From the NCBI GenBank assembly GCA_038043445.1, contig JBBTBY010000066.1, positions 37,235 to 101,234 on the forward strand: 64,000 nt of DNA, read 5' to 3'. Source of the DNA: Spirochaetota bacterium. GTDB taxonomy: Bacteria; Spirochaetota; Brachyspiria; Brachyspirales; JACRPF01. This document shows, in pieces, positions 8,126-16,280 of the stretch. The position numbers and the translations under genes were made by a program. Position 1 is the first letter of the stretch; the number at the start of each line of letters is the position of its first letter. The notes beneath the pieces were generated by a model. That model was not told where the DNA came from, made no database searches, and saw nothing but the letters and a program-made list of their open reading frames with translations.

Positions 8126-8911
8126 TTACCAATCCACCAGTCCCGAAAGCGAAAGCATGCCCGACGTATTGTATATCGCAAATCCCTGTGCTGTCCCCGC
8201 GAAATAGAGCACCACTGCATCCGGATAGGGATCGTCCTTCGTCACGGCCCCGCTCACGATAAGTGCGCCGCGGTTAAGCTCGGATGACCATTTTGTTTCG
8301 AATACGGCAGGGCGTTTCACATACTGGAACAGGTTCAGATGTATCCTGCCGGAAGCGCCGTCAGCGAGCGTGCATATTCCGCTGATGACGTTCGTAAGAT
8401 CCGCGATGCTCGTTTCTGCCCGCATCTCGGGAAATCGCAATGCGAGCCGTCTGCCGAGCGCATCGAGTTCGCGGTTGGGAGGGAGTGTACGCGGATCGAG
8501 ATCGCTTCTCACGAGGCCCGCGAGAAAAAGTTCCTTGAACCGTGTATCCTCATTGAAATTATATACCAGCCACGCTGCGGTACGTTTTTCGGCGTATACG
8601 AATATCATATCTGACGGCCGTCTGTCCGACGCACGAAGGACGATGATGTCCGCCGCGGCACGGTCATTGGACTGCACGATGGTCTTTATCTCGAACAGCA
8701 GCAGCCGGCCCTTGCCGTATCCCTGCCTGATGAGCTTCTGCGGGCTGTTGTACGTGTTCGTCCAATAGCCCGCTGCGCATGCCGCCTTCACGTTCTCGGT
8801 ATCACCGCGATTGAAAGCATCGACGAACGATGCGAACATATTCGACGCATTGTCGGCGGGGTACAGCAGCAAGGAGGCGAGTATCGCGGGGATAAGACCG
8901 ATAATCCTCAC
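8126..8911 (-). CDS. Secreted protein of unknown function, NTF2-like N-terminal region
   Basis: About 261 residues if it starts at GTG 8911, which gives a plausible signal peptide (VRIIGLIPAILASLLLY). The frame is open up to 8962, and an ATG there would overlap the preceding gene. Residues after the signal (FVDAFNRGDTENVKAACAAGY) look like an NTF2-like fold, and the C-terminal half is probably a second beta-rich domain. I do not recognise a named family. GTG 8911 lies 4 bp past the stop of the 8916-9284 gene and lacks a clear Shine-Dalgarno, so coupled translation is likely. The start is uncertain. Confidence 0.6.
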   Translation of the reverse strand: MRIIGLIPAILASLLLYPADNASNMFASFVDAFNRGDTENVKAACAAGYWTNTYNSPQKLIRQGYGKGRLLLFEIKTIVQSNDRAAADIIVLRASDRRPSDMIFVYAEKRTAAWLVYNFNEDTRFKELFLAGLVRSDLDPRTLPPNRELDALGRRLALRFPEMRAETSIADLTNVISGICTLADGASGRIHLNLFQYVKRPAVFETKWSSELNRGALIVSGAVTKDDPYPDAVVLYFAGTAQGFAIYNTSGMLSLSGLVDW

Positions 8912-8915
8912 GCTG

Positions 8916-9284
8916 CTAGCGGAACCAGATCGTATCGGCGTACCACTTCCCGTTCTTTTCAATGAGCACGGTGAGCGTACGCCCGTTCTTCATCTTGATC
9001 TTTGCGCTGCCTTTGCCCATTTCAACCTTATGAACAAGATCGGCAAGCGTATACGAAGAGGCCTCGGCTTTTCCCTTCGCAACGCTTTGATCGGTAATGC
9101 TTTCCTTAAGCCTGTCGGTAAAACATTCCCTGAGCGCCGCTGTTTTTGACGCCTTGAGAAGTTCGAACTGCGTTGCGATCGACGCCTTGGGATTCGATAG
9201 ATCGATCTTTATCTCGGCAGAAAAAAGGAAAGCTGCGCCAACTGCCGTAATGATCGCGAGGGATATGAAACGTCCTTTCTTCAT
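8916..9284 (-). CDS. Small secreted protein, DUF4878/NTF2-like
   Basis: A 122-residue protein with an N-terminal signal segment (MKKGRFISLAIITAVGAAFLFSAE) and no lipobox. The remainder (ASIATQFELLKASKTAALRECF ... VLIEKNGKWYADTIWF) has the helix-then-curved-sheet pattern of NTF2-like/DUF4878 proteins, ending in the typical KWY strand. GGAG precedes the ATG. A near-consensus promoter (9313-9341) drives it and probably the 8126-8911 gene. The function is unknown; it is likely periplasmic. Confidence 0.65.
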   Translation of the reverse strand: MKKGRFISLAIITAVGAAFLFSAEIKIDLSNPKASIATQFELLKASKTAALRECFTDRLKESITDQSVAKGKAEASSYTLADLVHKVEMGKGSAKIKMKNGRTLTVLIEKNGKWYADTIWFR

Positions 9285-9312
9285 TGGATGCTCCTCATTG
9301 TATTGTCGTATC

Positions 9313-9341
9313 AGTGTAATTCCTTCTCCAAATGTTGTCAA
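9313..9341 (-). promoter_or_regulatory. Near-consensus promoter for the 9284 gene
   Basis: On the minus strand: TTGACA (9341-9336), a 17-bp spacer and TACACT (9318-9313). The predicted transcription start is near 9306, about 22 nt before ATG 9284. Confidence 0.75.
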
Positions 9342-9462
9342 CAGGAATGCGAATCCGAAAATACGAAAAGCGGGATGTGTTGTTTCATTTCCTGTTTTTC
9401 TCTGTTTCGTGTCTTTCGTAATTTTCGTTGTTCCTTCCTCGAAGATTTGGGCGAATGTCCCC

Positions 9463-9490
9463 TTGCGCCGCGCTCCAGCTATGGTAGTAT
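9463..9490 (+). promoter_or_regulatory. Candidate promoter for the alpha/beta hydrolase
   Basis: TTGCGC (9463-9468), a 16-bp spacer and TAGTAT (9485-9490), then GGAG at 9499-9502 and ATG 9511. It is a moderate match in an intergenic region shared with the divergent 9284 gene. Confidence 0.45.
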
Positions 9491-9510
9491 CATCTCCCGG
9501 AGTGTATCTC

Positions 9511-10476
9511 ATGAAAAAGCGCCACATCGTCGCGGGCATCATCGGCATACCGCTCACTATCCTGCTCATCGTGCCGCTCATCATTCCCGTGCCGAAACTG
9601 AAGGATACCGTGGCGGATATACGCGCGCTGGCGTATCCGTACAGCACGTTCACGAACATCGGCGGGCTCGATGTCCATTGCCGCGTTGAAGGGCGCGGGA
9701 CACCGGCCATTATCCTCCTCCACGGCTTCGGCGCATCGCTCTATTCCTGGCGCGATGTGGCCGTGCCGCTCTCGCGCATCGGCACCGTCATCGCCATCGA
9801 TTATCCTCCGTTCGGGCTCACGGGACGCTACTCAAGCGATGTCGCAAAAGGAAAGAACAAGTACGGCATCGATACAAGCGCCGCGCTCACCGTTTCGGTG
9901 ATGAAGGCGTTCGGTTTTAAAAATGCGATCCTTGTAGGGAATTCCCTGGGCGGATACCTTGCCGCGGTAACGGCGCTTTCCTATCCGTCGAACGTGTCGG
10001 GGCTTATCCTTGTCGATGCGGCCGTATACAGCGCCGGTCCGCCGCCGCTGCTCCCCATCATCGCGCAATTGCCGCAGGTGGATTCTCTCGGACCGCTCAT
10101 CTCCCGTCAGTTAAAGGATGTCGGCATATCGATATTGATATCGGCCTGGCATGATACGAACCGTGTGACAAAGGACGTGATAGAGAATTACCGGCGGCCG
10201 CTCCGCATGCCCGCGTGGGACAGGGCGCTCTGGTCGTTCACGGCGGCAGTACGCCCGAAGGATATCGTCCCTCGGCTTTCGTCGCTCCGCATGCCGGTGC
10301 TCGTTATCACGGGCGATGACGACAGGCTCGTCCCCGCGTCAAACAGCATACGGCTAGCGAGGGATATTCCCGGAGCGAAACTTATCGTCATCACGAATTG
10401 CGGTCATATGCCGCAGGAGGAAAAACCGCGTGAATTCATGAACGCGGTCGAACCATTCCTGCTGCGCATGCGGTAA
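9511..10476 (+). CDS. Alpha/beta hydrolase, membrane-anchored
   Basis: A 321-residue alpha/beta-hydrolase-fold enzyme. The N-terminal hydrophobic stretch (IVAGIIGIPLTILLIVPLII) is a membrane anchor or uncleaved signal. The oxyanion-region motif LHGFGASLYSWRD is followed by the nucleophile elbow GNSLGGY (Ser), the acid GDDDRLVP (Asp) and the general base NCGHMPQEEKP (His), so the triad is complete. The substrate cannot be told; esterase, C-C hydrolase and haloperoxidase-like members look alike at this level. Start ATG 9511 has GGAG 8 nt upstream; the frame is open further upstream but that extension overlaps the divergent gene. It is convergent with exbB. Confidence 0.85.
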   Translation: MKKRHIVAGIIGIPLTILLIVPLIIPVPKLKDTVADIRALAYPYSTFTNIGGLDVHCRVEGRGTPAIILLHGFGASLYSWRDVAVPLSRIGTVIAIDYPPFGLTGRYSSDVAKGKNKYGIDTSAALTVSVMKAFGFKNAILVGNSLGGYLAAVTALSYPSNVSGLILVDAAVYSAGPPPLLPIIAQLPQVDSLGPLISRQLKDVGISILISAWHDTNRVTKDVIENYRRPLRMPAWDRALWSFTAAVRPKDIVPRLSSLRMPVLVITGDDDRLVPASNSIRLARDIPGAKLIVITNCGHMPQEEKPREFMNAVEPFLLRMR

Positions 10477-10490
10477 GTTCATAAGCGGAT

Positions 10491-10586
10491 GTTACGCGTG
10501 CTCACCTCGAGACGCTCGTTCCACTCGCTCCTCGGCGAGCAGGTCAATGATGTTGTTCGCTGAGGAGCCGCCGAAGGCGGCGTAAC
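10491..10586. repeat. Hairpin-rich intergenic element with terminal inverted repeats
   Basis: GTTACGC (10491-10497) and GCGTAAC (10580-10586) are inverted ends of a 96-bp segment between convergent genes. Inside are an 11-bp stem (CTCCTCGGCGA against TCGCTGAGGAG, one G-T pair) around an 18-nt loop, and a perfect 6-bp stem GCCGCC-gaa-GGCGGC. This could be a bidirectional terminator without a T-tract, or a REP/MITE-like repeat. The right end touches the exbB stop codon. Only one copy is seen in this window. Confidence 0.5.
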
Positions 10587-11224
10587 TACAGATCGCTCCA
10601 CGATTTCTTCTTCGTGCCCGTCGTGAGCAGATCGAGCACTTCGGCGGAACGCGCTTCCATGTCGGATATGAACGCGTTGACGCGATTCAAGAAATAATTA
10701 TACGCGATGACCGCAGGTATTGCCACGATAAGCCCCGCTGCGGTGGCGATGAGCGCTTCCGATATGCCCCCCGCCATAGCGTGCGGATCGCCCGTTCCCT
10801 GCATGGCGATGACATTGAACGCGCGAATCATGCCGAATATCGTCCCGAGAAGACCTAAGAGCGGTGCTATGCTCCCGATGGTGGCAAGTGCCGGGAGGAA
10901 TCGCTCTATCTTCGGTATCTCTACGTTCGCTGCCGTCTCGATTGCTTCCTTAATGACATCGCGCCCGCCGTCCGCCTTCTTCAGGCCCGCTTTGAACACC
11001 GTGGCTATCGGCCCGGGGGCAGCGTCGCAGGCGGCTATCGCCTCCATCATCTTTCCCGCTTCGAGCGAGGCCTTCACCCGCGCGATGAGATTATCGACGT
11101 CGATGCGGATGCGATGCAGGTAGATGAATTTCTCTATGATGAACGCCACCGCGATGACCGAGCAGAGCGCGATGGGGTACATGACAAGACCGCCCTTGTT
11201 GAACACATCGAACAGATTCCACAT
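10586..11224 (-). CDS. exbB: ExbB/TolQ/MotA-family proton channel subunit
   Basis: A 212-residue inner-membrane protein of the MotA/TolQ/ExbB family, which forms the proton-driven motor core energising TonB or Tol systems. The first helix is near residues 12-32. A cytoplasmic loop (EAIAACDAAPGPIATVFKAGL) precedes two long helices that include LATIGSIAPLLGLLGTIFGMI and ALIATAAGLIVAIPAVIAYNYF, the family signature. Its usual partner ExbD/TolR is not next to it: downstream is the hairpin element and a convergent hydrolase. GGAG precedes the ATG. It is the last gene of the hisS operon, 13 bp after DUF4019 and following a TonB-receptor-like barrel, which suggests an outer-membrane energisation role. 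Confidence 0.88.
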   Translation of the reverse strand: MWNLFDVFNKGGLVMYPIALCSVIAVAFIIEKFIYLHRIRIDVDNLIARVKASLEAGKMMEAIAACDAAPGPIATVFKAGLKKADGGRDVIKEAIETAANVEIPKIERFLPALATIGSIAPLLGLLGTIFGMIRAFNVIAMQGTGDPHAMAGGISEALIATAAGLIVAIPAVIAYNYFLNRVNAFISDMEARSAEVLDLLTTGTKKKSWSDL

Positions 11225-11237
11225 ACAACAACTCCGT

Positions 11238-11630
11238 TTATCGAATGAAATAGCCGCACACGCGGACGCCGTCCTTTTCCTTCACTGTATTCACCGTCTC
11301 AACCGCCGTAAGCGTGCTCTCGAACACCGTATCGAACGTGAAAATCACATAATCGCCGGCGGGCGCCCCCGGCAGCGACTTCTTTTTTGTCTGCGACCGC
11401 TCGGTACGCTTCTTCACTTTGCCGAACGGCTTGCGAAATCCGTTCAAGCTCTCCGTCCACTGTGCGCGCTTCATGTCGCTCCTGAAGAACGCCGCGGTCG
11501 CATCGTAGCTCTTTTCGTACGCGCCGCTGTCGACGAACGCAAGCCAGGCACGCACTTCATCGGCGGCCGTTCTTTTTACCGGCACCGCCGCAAGCGGCAG
11601 CAGGCAGAGCAGGATGAGAACTGTTCTCAT
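11238..11630 (-). CDS. DUF4019 secreted protein
   Basis: A 130-residue protein with a short signal peptide (MRTVLILLCLLPLAAVPVKR). It matches the DUF4019 pattern: AWLAFVDSGAYEKSYDATAAFF, a central basic segment, LPGAPAGDYVIFTFDTVF and a C-terminal VRVCGYFIR strand. Function is unknown; proteins of this family are small, periplasmic and often near envelope genes. It overlaps the preceding barrel gene by 4 bp (ATGA) and is followed by exbB, so the three are co-translated. Confidence 0.78.
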   Translation of the reverse strand: MRTVLILLCLLPLAAVPVKRTAADEVRAWLAFVDSGAYEKSYDATAAFFRSDMKRAQWTESLNGFRKPFGKVKKRTERSQTKKKSLPGAPAGDYVIFTFDTVFESTLTAVETVNTVKEKDGVRVCGYFIR

Positions 11631-13204
11631 AATTTTACCCTGAGCCCGATATGGAATTCGCGGCCGGAACGCGGATAGAGCGGTGTAAGGAGCGTGCTCA
11701 TATCGAAAATATTATCGATTTTCAGATTTAATGCAATACTCTCGGAGAATGCCTCCTCCGCCTCGAAGAACGGGTACCAGTAGAGCGTAAGCGGTCTGCC
11801 GGGAGATGCACCGACCGCGAAGGGAATACCTGCCTTGAGCGTCAATCCCCACTGCCGGTTGGTGTATGATGCCGTTACCCTCGTGTCGAGCATTGGATAG
11901 ATCTCATAGCGTGTGGTGACAGGGTAATAGACATAGCGGGCAGCAAGGGTCACGGCGAATTGCCCGAAATAAAGCTCGCCGCTCGCCTCGGCGCCGTATT
12001 CGCTCTCGCGTACATGCTCATACGAGTATAGTACAGCGGCGTTCGTAACAAGCCGCGTAAGGGCGTTCACGCGCAGTCCGCGGGCGAACGTGTAGAGCGT
12101 CAAGCGCAGCGTGTCGGGTACTTTCATCTCGACGCCCGCCGACGCCGTATCCGTATGATCGACAGCACCGTTCGTGCTCTGCGCACACGGGAGCGTCGTA
12201 TCGGCATAGCGCGCGGCATACGGCACGAGCGAATCGGCGCCGTCGTATCGAATGAAGAAGGCGAACACGCTCGATGCGGAGAGCCGCACCAACGCAAGCG
12301 GATACCAGGAGAACACGCCGTCGGATGCATAGGAAAGCGTTATCCCGAGCGAGAAGAAGAGCCATGACAATGGCGCAACACCGTCGGACGCGGTAAGACC
12401 GGCCAACCATCGCCCCTCGGTGAAAAGACCGTTATGCCGCTGATACGAATAATATATCTTCGCGATGAGATAGTTCTCCTCGGAAAAAAGATGATCATAC
12501 ACGAACGACGTATCGACCGCATACTCATCGCCCTTGGTCTCCACGGACGGCGTATTCGTCGGATTTCGCAGATCGAACGTGTTCTGTCCCCACGCGCCGG
12601 ATATCGTATGCGTCAAGGCGCCCTTCTCGGAAAGGAAAAGATCATTGCGCAGCGTCACCGTAAGGGCATGACGCTTCTGTGAGAGAAGGTATGCATTGTC
12701 GAAAAGCCCATTGCGGTAGGAATTGAAGGAGAAGAAAAGGTTCCCGAGCCACATGCCCGCGCTTCCCGAAACGTTCACTGACAGCTTCGTGCGGTTCTCA
12801 TCGCTGTTGCCGTAGAGGACGCTGTTGGATCCGATGCCGTCATTGCGGTACTGCATGAACGAAACGAGATAATTGAACATGCCGAAATCCCTGCCGAAGA
12901 GCGCCGATACGTCAAGCGCATTATAGCTCCCGTAGCGGGCGAAGAATTCCGCCACACCGCGGGAGGGAGGCGTGTTCGTGATATCGTATTTGGCCGATAC
13001 GTCCGCCGGGGCGAGTCGCTGATACACACCGGTACGCTCGCGCACGGAGAGGGAATTCGTCTGGAACACCTCGCGTATGGTATTGGTCGAGCGGCCCTCG
13101 ACGGTCACAAGCGGTATGATAAGCCCGCCGTCGTTCTCGGGCGGTACTGCCGCACCGAAGACGAGCGCGGTACAGAAAGCACCGATGATCGCGGCACGCA
13201 TCAT
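11627..13204 (-). CDS. TonB-dependent-receptor-like outer-membrane barrel
   Basis: About 525 residues from ATG 13204; a TTG at 13219 overlapping the glgC stop is an alternative start. The signal peptide (MMRAAIIGAFCTALVFGAA) is followed by PLVTVEGR, which resembles the start of a TonB-receptor plug. The plug is short, however, and most of the protein is amphipathic strands with alternating aromatics. The end, LKIDNIFDMSTLLTPLYP then GREFHIGLRVKL, is the classic last strands of TonB-dependent receptors. At 525 residues it is shorter than typical receptors (650-900). Co-translation with DUF4019 and exbB supports a TonB-type transporter; the ligand is unknown. Confidence 0.7.
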   Translation of the reverse strand: MMRAAIIGAFCTALVFGAAVPPENDGGLIIPLVTVEGRSTNTIREVFQTNSLSVRERTGVYQRLAPADVSAKYDITNTPPSRGVAEFFARYGSYNALDVSALFGRDFGMFNYLVSFMQYRNDGIGSNSVLYGNSDENRTKLSVNVSGSAGMWLGNLFFSFNSYRNGLFDNAYLLSQKRHALTVTLRNDLFLSEKGALTHTISGAWGQNTFDLRNPTNTPSVETKGDEYAVDTSFVYDHLFSEENYLIAKIYYSYQRHNGLFTEGRWLAGLTASDGVAPLSWLFFSLGITLSYASDGVFSWYPLALVRLSASSVFAFFIRYDGADSLVPYAARYADTTLPCAQSTNGAVDHTDTASAGVEMKVPDTLRLTLYTFARGLRVNALTRLVTNAAVLYSYEHVRESEYGAEASGELYFGQFAVTLAARYVYYPVTTRYEIYPMLDTRVTASYTNRQWGLTLKAGIPFAVGASPGRPLTLYWYPFFEAEEAFSESIALNLKIDNIFDMSTLLTPLYPRSGREFHIGLRVKL

Positions 13205-13215
13205 GGATACGTCGG

Positions 13216-14496
13216 TCAAATGACCGTTCCGCTCTTGATGACGGTGTTCTTCGGTATCACCACGACGCCGTCGCGAATGCAGTACAGATCGCTGTCCATG
13301 TGCTTGATCCGCTTTTTGTTGGTAATGACGACATTATTGCCGATGCGTACGTTCTTATCGATTATCACTTCCCTGATAGTGCAGTTCCTTCCGATACCGA
13401 GCGGTGCCAGGTGCTTCGCCCCGTCATGCTTCTCGTCGCCCGGCGTCTCGTACATGTCCGCGCCCATCATGACCACGCGCTCAAGCGTCGTGCCGTCGCG
13501 TATGATCGAGCGCACGCCGATGACCGACTTCTTGATCGAATCGCATTCGATCTTGCACCCCTCGGAGATGAGCGACTCGGAGATGGCGGTATCCTTCACC
13601 ACGCTCGCCGAAAGCGACCGGCGATTGGTGTACATGGGGGCTTCCTCATCGTGGAAATTGAACGGCGGGTTCTTCCCTGCGAGCATGATGTTCGCCTCGA
13701 AGAAGGAGCGTACCGTTCCCACATCCTCCCAGTACCCCTGATACGGATAGCCGAAGACCTTGAACTTCTTTATCGCATCGGGGATGATGTCCTTCCCGAA
13801 ATCGATCTTCGATCCGTCGGCAAGGAGCGATATGAGCACGTCCTTCTTGAAAAGGTATATCCCCATCGATGCGAGATAGTTCTTCTCCGCATCCTTTATG
13901 CCCATGGTCTTTTTCTGTTCGGCTGAAAGCTTGAGCGGGTTCAACTCCTCGTTCTTCTCCGGCTTCTCGCTGAACGAGGTTATCTGCGACTTGGCACTGA
14001 CCTTCATGATGCCGAAACCCCTGGCCGCTTCCTCATCCACGGGCACGGTCGCCACGACGATATCAGCTGCAGTCTCCTTGATGAAATCGAGGAGCACGCC
14101 GAAGTCCATGCGGTATATCTGATCGCCCGAAAGTATCATGATATAATCACAGTCGTCCTTGTTGAACTGCATGAGATGCTTTCTCACCGCGTCGGCAGTC
14201 CCCTGGAACCAGTCCATGTTGCTGTCCGTCTGTTCCGCAGCGAGTATGCGTACGAAGCCGCGCGAAAAGCTGTCGAAGTGATAGGCGCTGTACACGTGAT
14301 TATTGAGCGATGCGGAGTTGAACTGCGTGAGGATGAATATCTTCTTAAAGCCGGAATTGATGCAGTTGGAAAGCGGTATATCGATCATCCGGTATTTGCC
14401 GCCTATCGGCACGGCCGGTTTCGAGCGGTCGCGCACCAGGGGATAGAGCCGCGTGCCGCGTCCGCCGCCGAGGATGAGACAATAGGTACGCATCAT
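13216..14496 (-). CDS. glgC: Glucose-1-phosphate adenylyltransferase (GlgC)
   Basis: A 426-residue ADP-glucose pyrophosphorylase, the committed step of glycogen synthesis (glucose 1-phosphate plus ATP gives ADP-glucose). The N-terminal nucleotidyltransferase domain has LGGGRGTRLYPLVRDRSKPAVP and KYRMIDIPLSNCINSG, plus GTADAVR and the FSEKP segment. The C-terminal left-handed beta-helix begins near residue 300. Length and motifs are standard for the family and closer to the cyanobacterial/plant type than to UTP-glucose enzymes. Two adjacent ATGs are possible (14496, 14493), with GGGAG just upstream. It follows rpiB by 22 bp. No other glycogen genes are in the window. Confidence 0.94.
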   Translation of the reverse strand: MMRTYCLILGGGRGTRLYPLVRDRSKPAVPIGGKYRMIDIPLSNCINSGFKKIFILTQFNSASLNNHVYSAYHFDSFSRGFVRILAAEQTDSNMDWFQGTADAVRKHLMQFNKDDCDYIMILSGDQIYRMDFGVLLDFIKETAADIVVATVPVDEEAARGFGIMKVSAKSQITSFSEKPEKNEELNPLKLSAEQKKTMGIKDAEKNYLASMGIYLFKKDVLISLLADGSKIDFGKDIIPDAIKKFKVFGYPYQGYWEDVGTVRSFFEANIMLAGKNPPFNFHDEEAPMYTNRRSLSASVVKDTAISESLISEGCKIECDSIKKSVIGVRSIIRDGTTLERVVMMGADMYETPGDEKHDGAKHLAPLGIGRNCTIREVIIDKNVRIGNNVVITNKKRIKHMDSDLYCIRDGVVVIPKNTVIKSGTVI

Positions 14497-14518
14497 GGTC
14501 TACTCCCTGTATCGCACA

Positions 14519-14953
14519 TCAGATAGCTTTCATCTTCTGCCGGCGTCTGACATGCCGCTCATCAGCGCTGGGTTTTTCCGCGAGGAATATATCGATCATC
14601 CGTATGGCCGCATCCGGCGTGACCTCGCGCCCGCCGAAGGCAAGGCAATTGGCGTCATTGTGCAGCCGCGCCATTCGCGCAGCGTTCTCATTATATACGA
14701 GCGCGCAGTATACGCCCTCTATCTTGTTCGCCGCTATGGATATGCCGATACCCGTGCCGCAGGCAAGCATCATGAGTTCCGCGTTCTTCTTTTTCTTCTC
14801 ATCCGCCGCGGCGCGCGCGATGTCTGGGTAATCGCACGATTCTTCCGACGTCGTGCCGATATCGATGACCGTATGGCCTTTTTTGATGAGATGCTGTTTG
14901 ATGGATTCTTTGAGCTGAAATCCGCCGTGATCGGCGCCGACGACTATTGTCAT
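14519..14953 (-). CDS. rpiB: Ribose-5-phosphate isomerase B
   Basis: A 144-residue RpiB that interconverts ribose 5-phosphate and ribulose 5-phosphate in the pentose phosphate pathway. Motifs: GADHGGFQLKESI at the N-terminus, the catalytic-cysteine block ACGTGIGIS, and LAFGGREV. Its lysine-rich C-terminal tail (RRRQKMKAI) is typical of the family. ATG 14953 has AGGA upstream; an upstream extension would reach 15007 without a ribosome site. It sits between the dCMP deaminase and glgC genes in the hisS operon. Confidence 0.93.
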   Translation of the reverse strand: MTIVVGADHGGFQLKESIKQHLIKKGHTVIDIGTTSEESCDYPDIARAAADEKKKKNAELMMLACGTGIGISIAANKIEGVYCALVYNENAARMARLHNDANCLAFGGREVTPDAAIRMIDIFLAEKPSADERHVRRRQKMKAI

Positions 14954-15023
14954 GGTCAATCCTGCTTGCGATAAAACGATAATACACCGCGCGCAGTTTT
15001 TAGTCAATAAATCCCGGACACCG

Positions 15024-15470
15024 CTACTCTATCTTCGTGAGCTCAAGTCCCGCTTCCTTGATGAATGAAAGCGCAAAGTCATCGGGGTACCCCTCGATGA
15101 AGAATATCCGCTTGATGCCGGCATTGATGATCATCTTCGCACAGAGACTGCAGGGCTGATGAGTGCAGTAGAGGTCCGACCCCTCAATGGCCGAGCCGTG
15201 CCTCGCCGCCTGTATGATGGCGTTCTGCTCAGCGTGGGTAGCACGGCATATCTCATGGCGCTCGCCGGAGGGAATTCCGAGCTTCTGGCGGAGACACCCC
15301 CCGAGCTCGTCGCAATGCTTCAGCCCCGCGGGCGCCCCGTTGTAGCCGGTGGCGATAAGACGCTTATCCTTTACGATGACGGCGCCGACGCTGCGCCGGA
15401 GGCATGTCGATCGGGTCGCGACCAGTTTGGCGATGTCGATGAAATAGCGGTGCCAGTCGGGGCGTTCCAT
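15024..15470 (-). CDS. dCMP deaminase (ComEB-like)
   Basis: A 148-residue deoxycytidylate deaminase supplying dUMP for thymidylate synthesis. Zinc-site motifs are HAEQNAI and PCSLCAK, and the CDELGGC segment is typical of the dCMP deaminase subgroup. ATG 15470 begins 7 bp after the rsbV-like stop and has no strong Shine-Dalgarno, so coupling is likely. Finding dut in the same operon makes biochemical sense, because both enzymes yield dUMP. Confidence 0.9.
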   Translation of the reverse strand: MERPDWHRYFIDIAKLVATRSTCLRRSVGAVIVKDKRLIATGYNGAPAGLKHCDELGGCLRQKLGIPSGERHEICRATHAEQNAIIQAARHGSAIEGSDLYCTHQPCSLCAKMIINAGIKRIFFIEGYPDDFALSFIKEAGLELTKIE

Positions 15471-15477
15471 TGCGCGG

Positions 15478-15816
15478 TCAGGCCCCGCAGACGGAAACGG
15501 CCTTATCCAGCGAATCCTGTATCTCGAAAATATCCTCAAGCTCGACGATCTTGAATATCTTCTTCACCATGGGCGTCACATTGCAGAGCACGAGACGTCC
15601 CTTCTTTTCCTTGAGCTTGCGCATCGCGGAAATGAATATGCGAAGGCCGCTTGAGCTCAGATACTCGACCTGTTTGAGATCGAGCACCATGCGGGTCACG
15701 CCGCCGTCTATCATCTTCTCGAATTCCGATTCTATCTCTATGGAGAGATTGACATCGAGCCGCCCTTCAAGATGCACTATCTTGACGGCGCCCTGATCGG
15801 TTGTTTTCAGTGTCAT
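15478..15816 (-). CDS. Anti-sigma factor antagonist (STAS domain, RsbV-like)
   Basis: A 112-residue single STAS domain protein. The predicted phosphorylatable serine lies in [13 protein letters not shown], the signature of SpoIIAA/RsbV. In partner switching the unphosphorylated form binds the RsbW-type kinase and frees its target. The ATG is preceded by AAGGA and overlaps the rsbW-like stop by 4 bp. All three switching partners (phosphatase, kinase, antagonist) are encoded consecutively, but no sigma factor is adjacent. Confidence 0.9.
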   Translation of the reverse strand: MTLKTTDQGAVKIVHLEGRLDVNLSIEIESEFEKMIDGGVTRMVLDLKQVEYLSSSGLRIFISAMRKLKEKKGRLVLCNVTPMVKKIFKIVELEDIFEIQDSLDKAVSVCGA

Positions 15817-16280
15817 TGATCCTTCCCTGTTCTCAATTTCTTCACGAGCGTAAGCCGGTTGCCCCCGTCCTTATGCTCGTAGGTAACGGTATCCATGAGC
15901 TTTCGCATGAGATACACGCCGATGCCGAGATTCGCCCGCTCAAAGACAGCCTTGCCGAGTTTGGGCTTTTTCTTCGTCGGGGTGAAACTCGCGGCATTGT
16001 CGGTGAATACCGCCGTGAACGCCTTATCATCCGCGCTGAACGTGACCGCAATGTCGCCGTCCTCCCGGTTCTTGTACCCGTGAAAGACGATGTTCGAGAA
16101 AGCCTCATCGATGCAGATGAGAATATCGTGCTTCATCTCATCCGAAAGCCCGAGCGACGCGAACAGTTCCTGCGCCCGTTCTTCGACAACGGAAAGGTTC
16201 TCGATCTTGCTTTTAACGCATGCCGCGGATTCCACCGTTATTTTCCTCTTAATTATATCTGTGCATCTTTCAAAAGTCAA
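15813..16280 (-). CDS. RsbW-like anti-sigma factor / serine kinase
   Basis: Up to 155 residues, a GHKL ATPase of the HATPase_c_2 type. The N-box is in DILICIDEAFSNIVFHGY, the G1 region is VFTDNAASFTP, and the G2-like loop is NLGIGVYLMRKLMDTVTYEH. Such proteins phosphorylate the STAS antagonist and sequester a sigma factor or another target. The frame begins with TTG 16280, overlapping the phosphatase stop by 4 bp. GTG 16235 with AAGAGG upstream is an equally plausible start and still keeps the domain, so the true N-terminus is uncertain. Confidence 0.85.
   Translation of the reverse strand: MTFERCTDIIKRKITVESAACVKSKIENLSVVEERAQELFASLGLSDEMKHDILICIDEAFSNIVFHGYKNREDGDIAVTFSADDKAFTAVFTDNAASFTPTKKKPKLGKAVFERANLGIGVYLMRKLMDTVTYEHKDGGNRLTLVKKLRTGKDQ

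Noticed and set aside
10496..10585. A 29-codon open stretch on the minus strand within the hairpin element
   Set aside because: No start or ribosome site; the sequence is better explained as a structured repeat.
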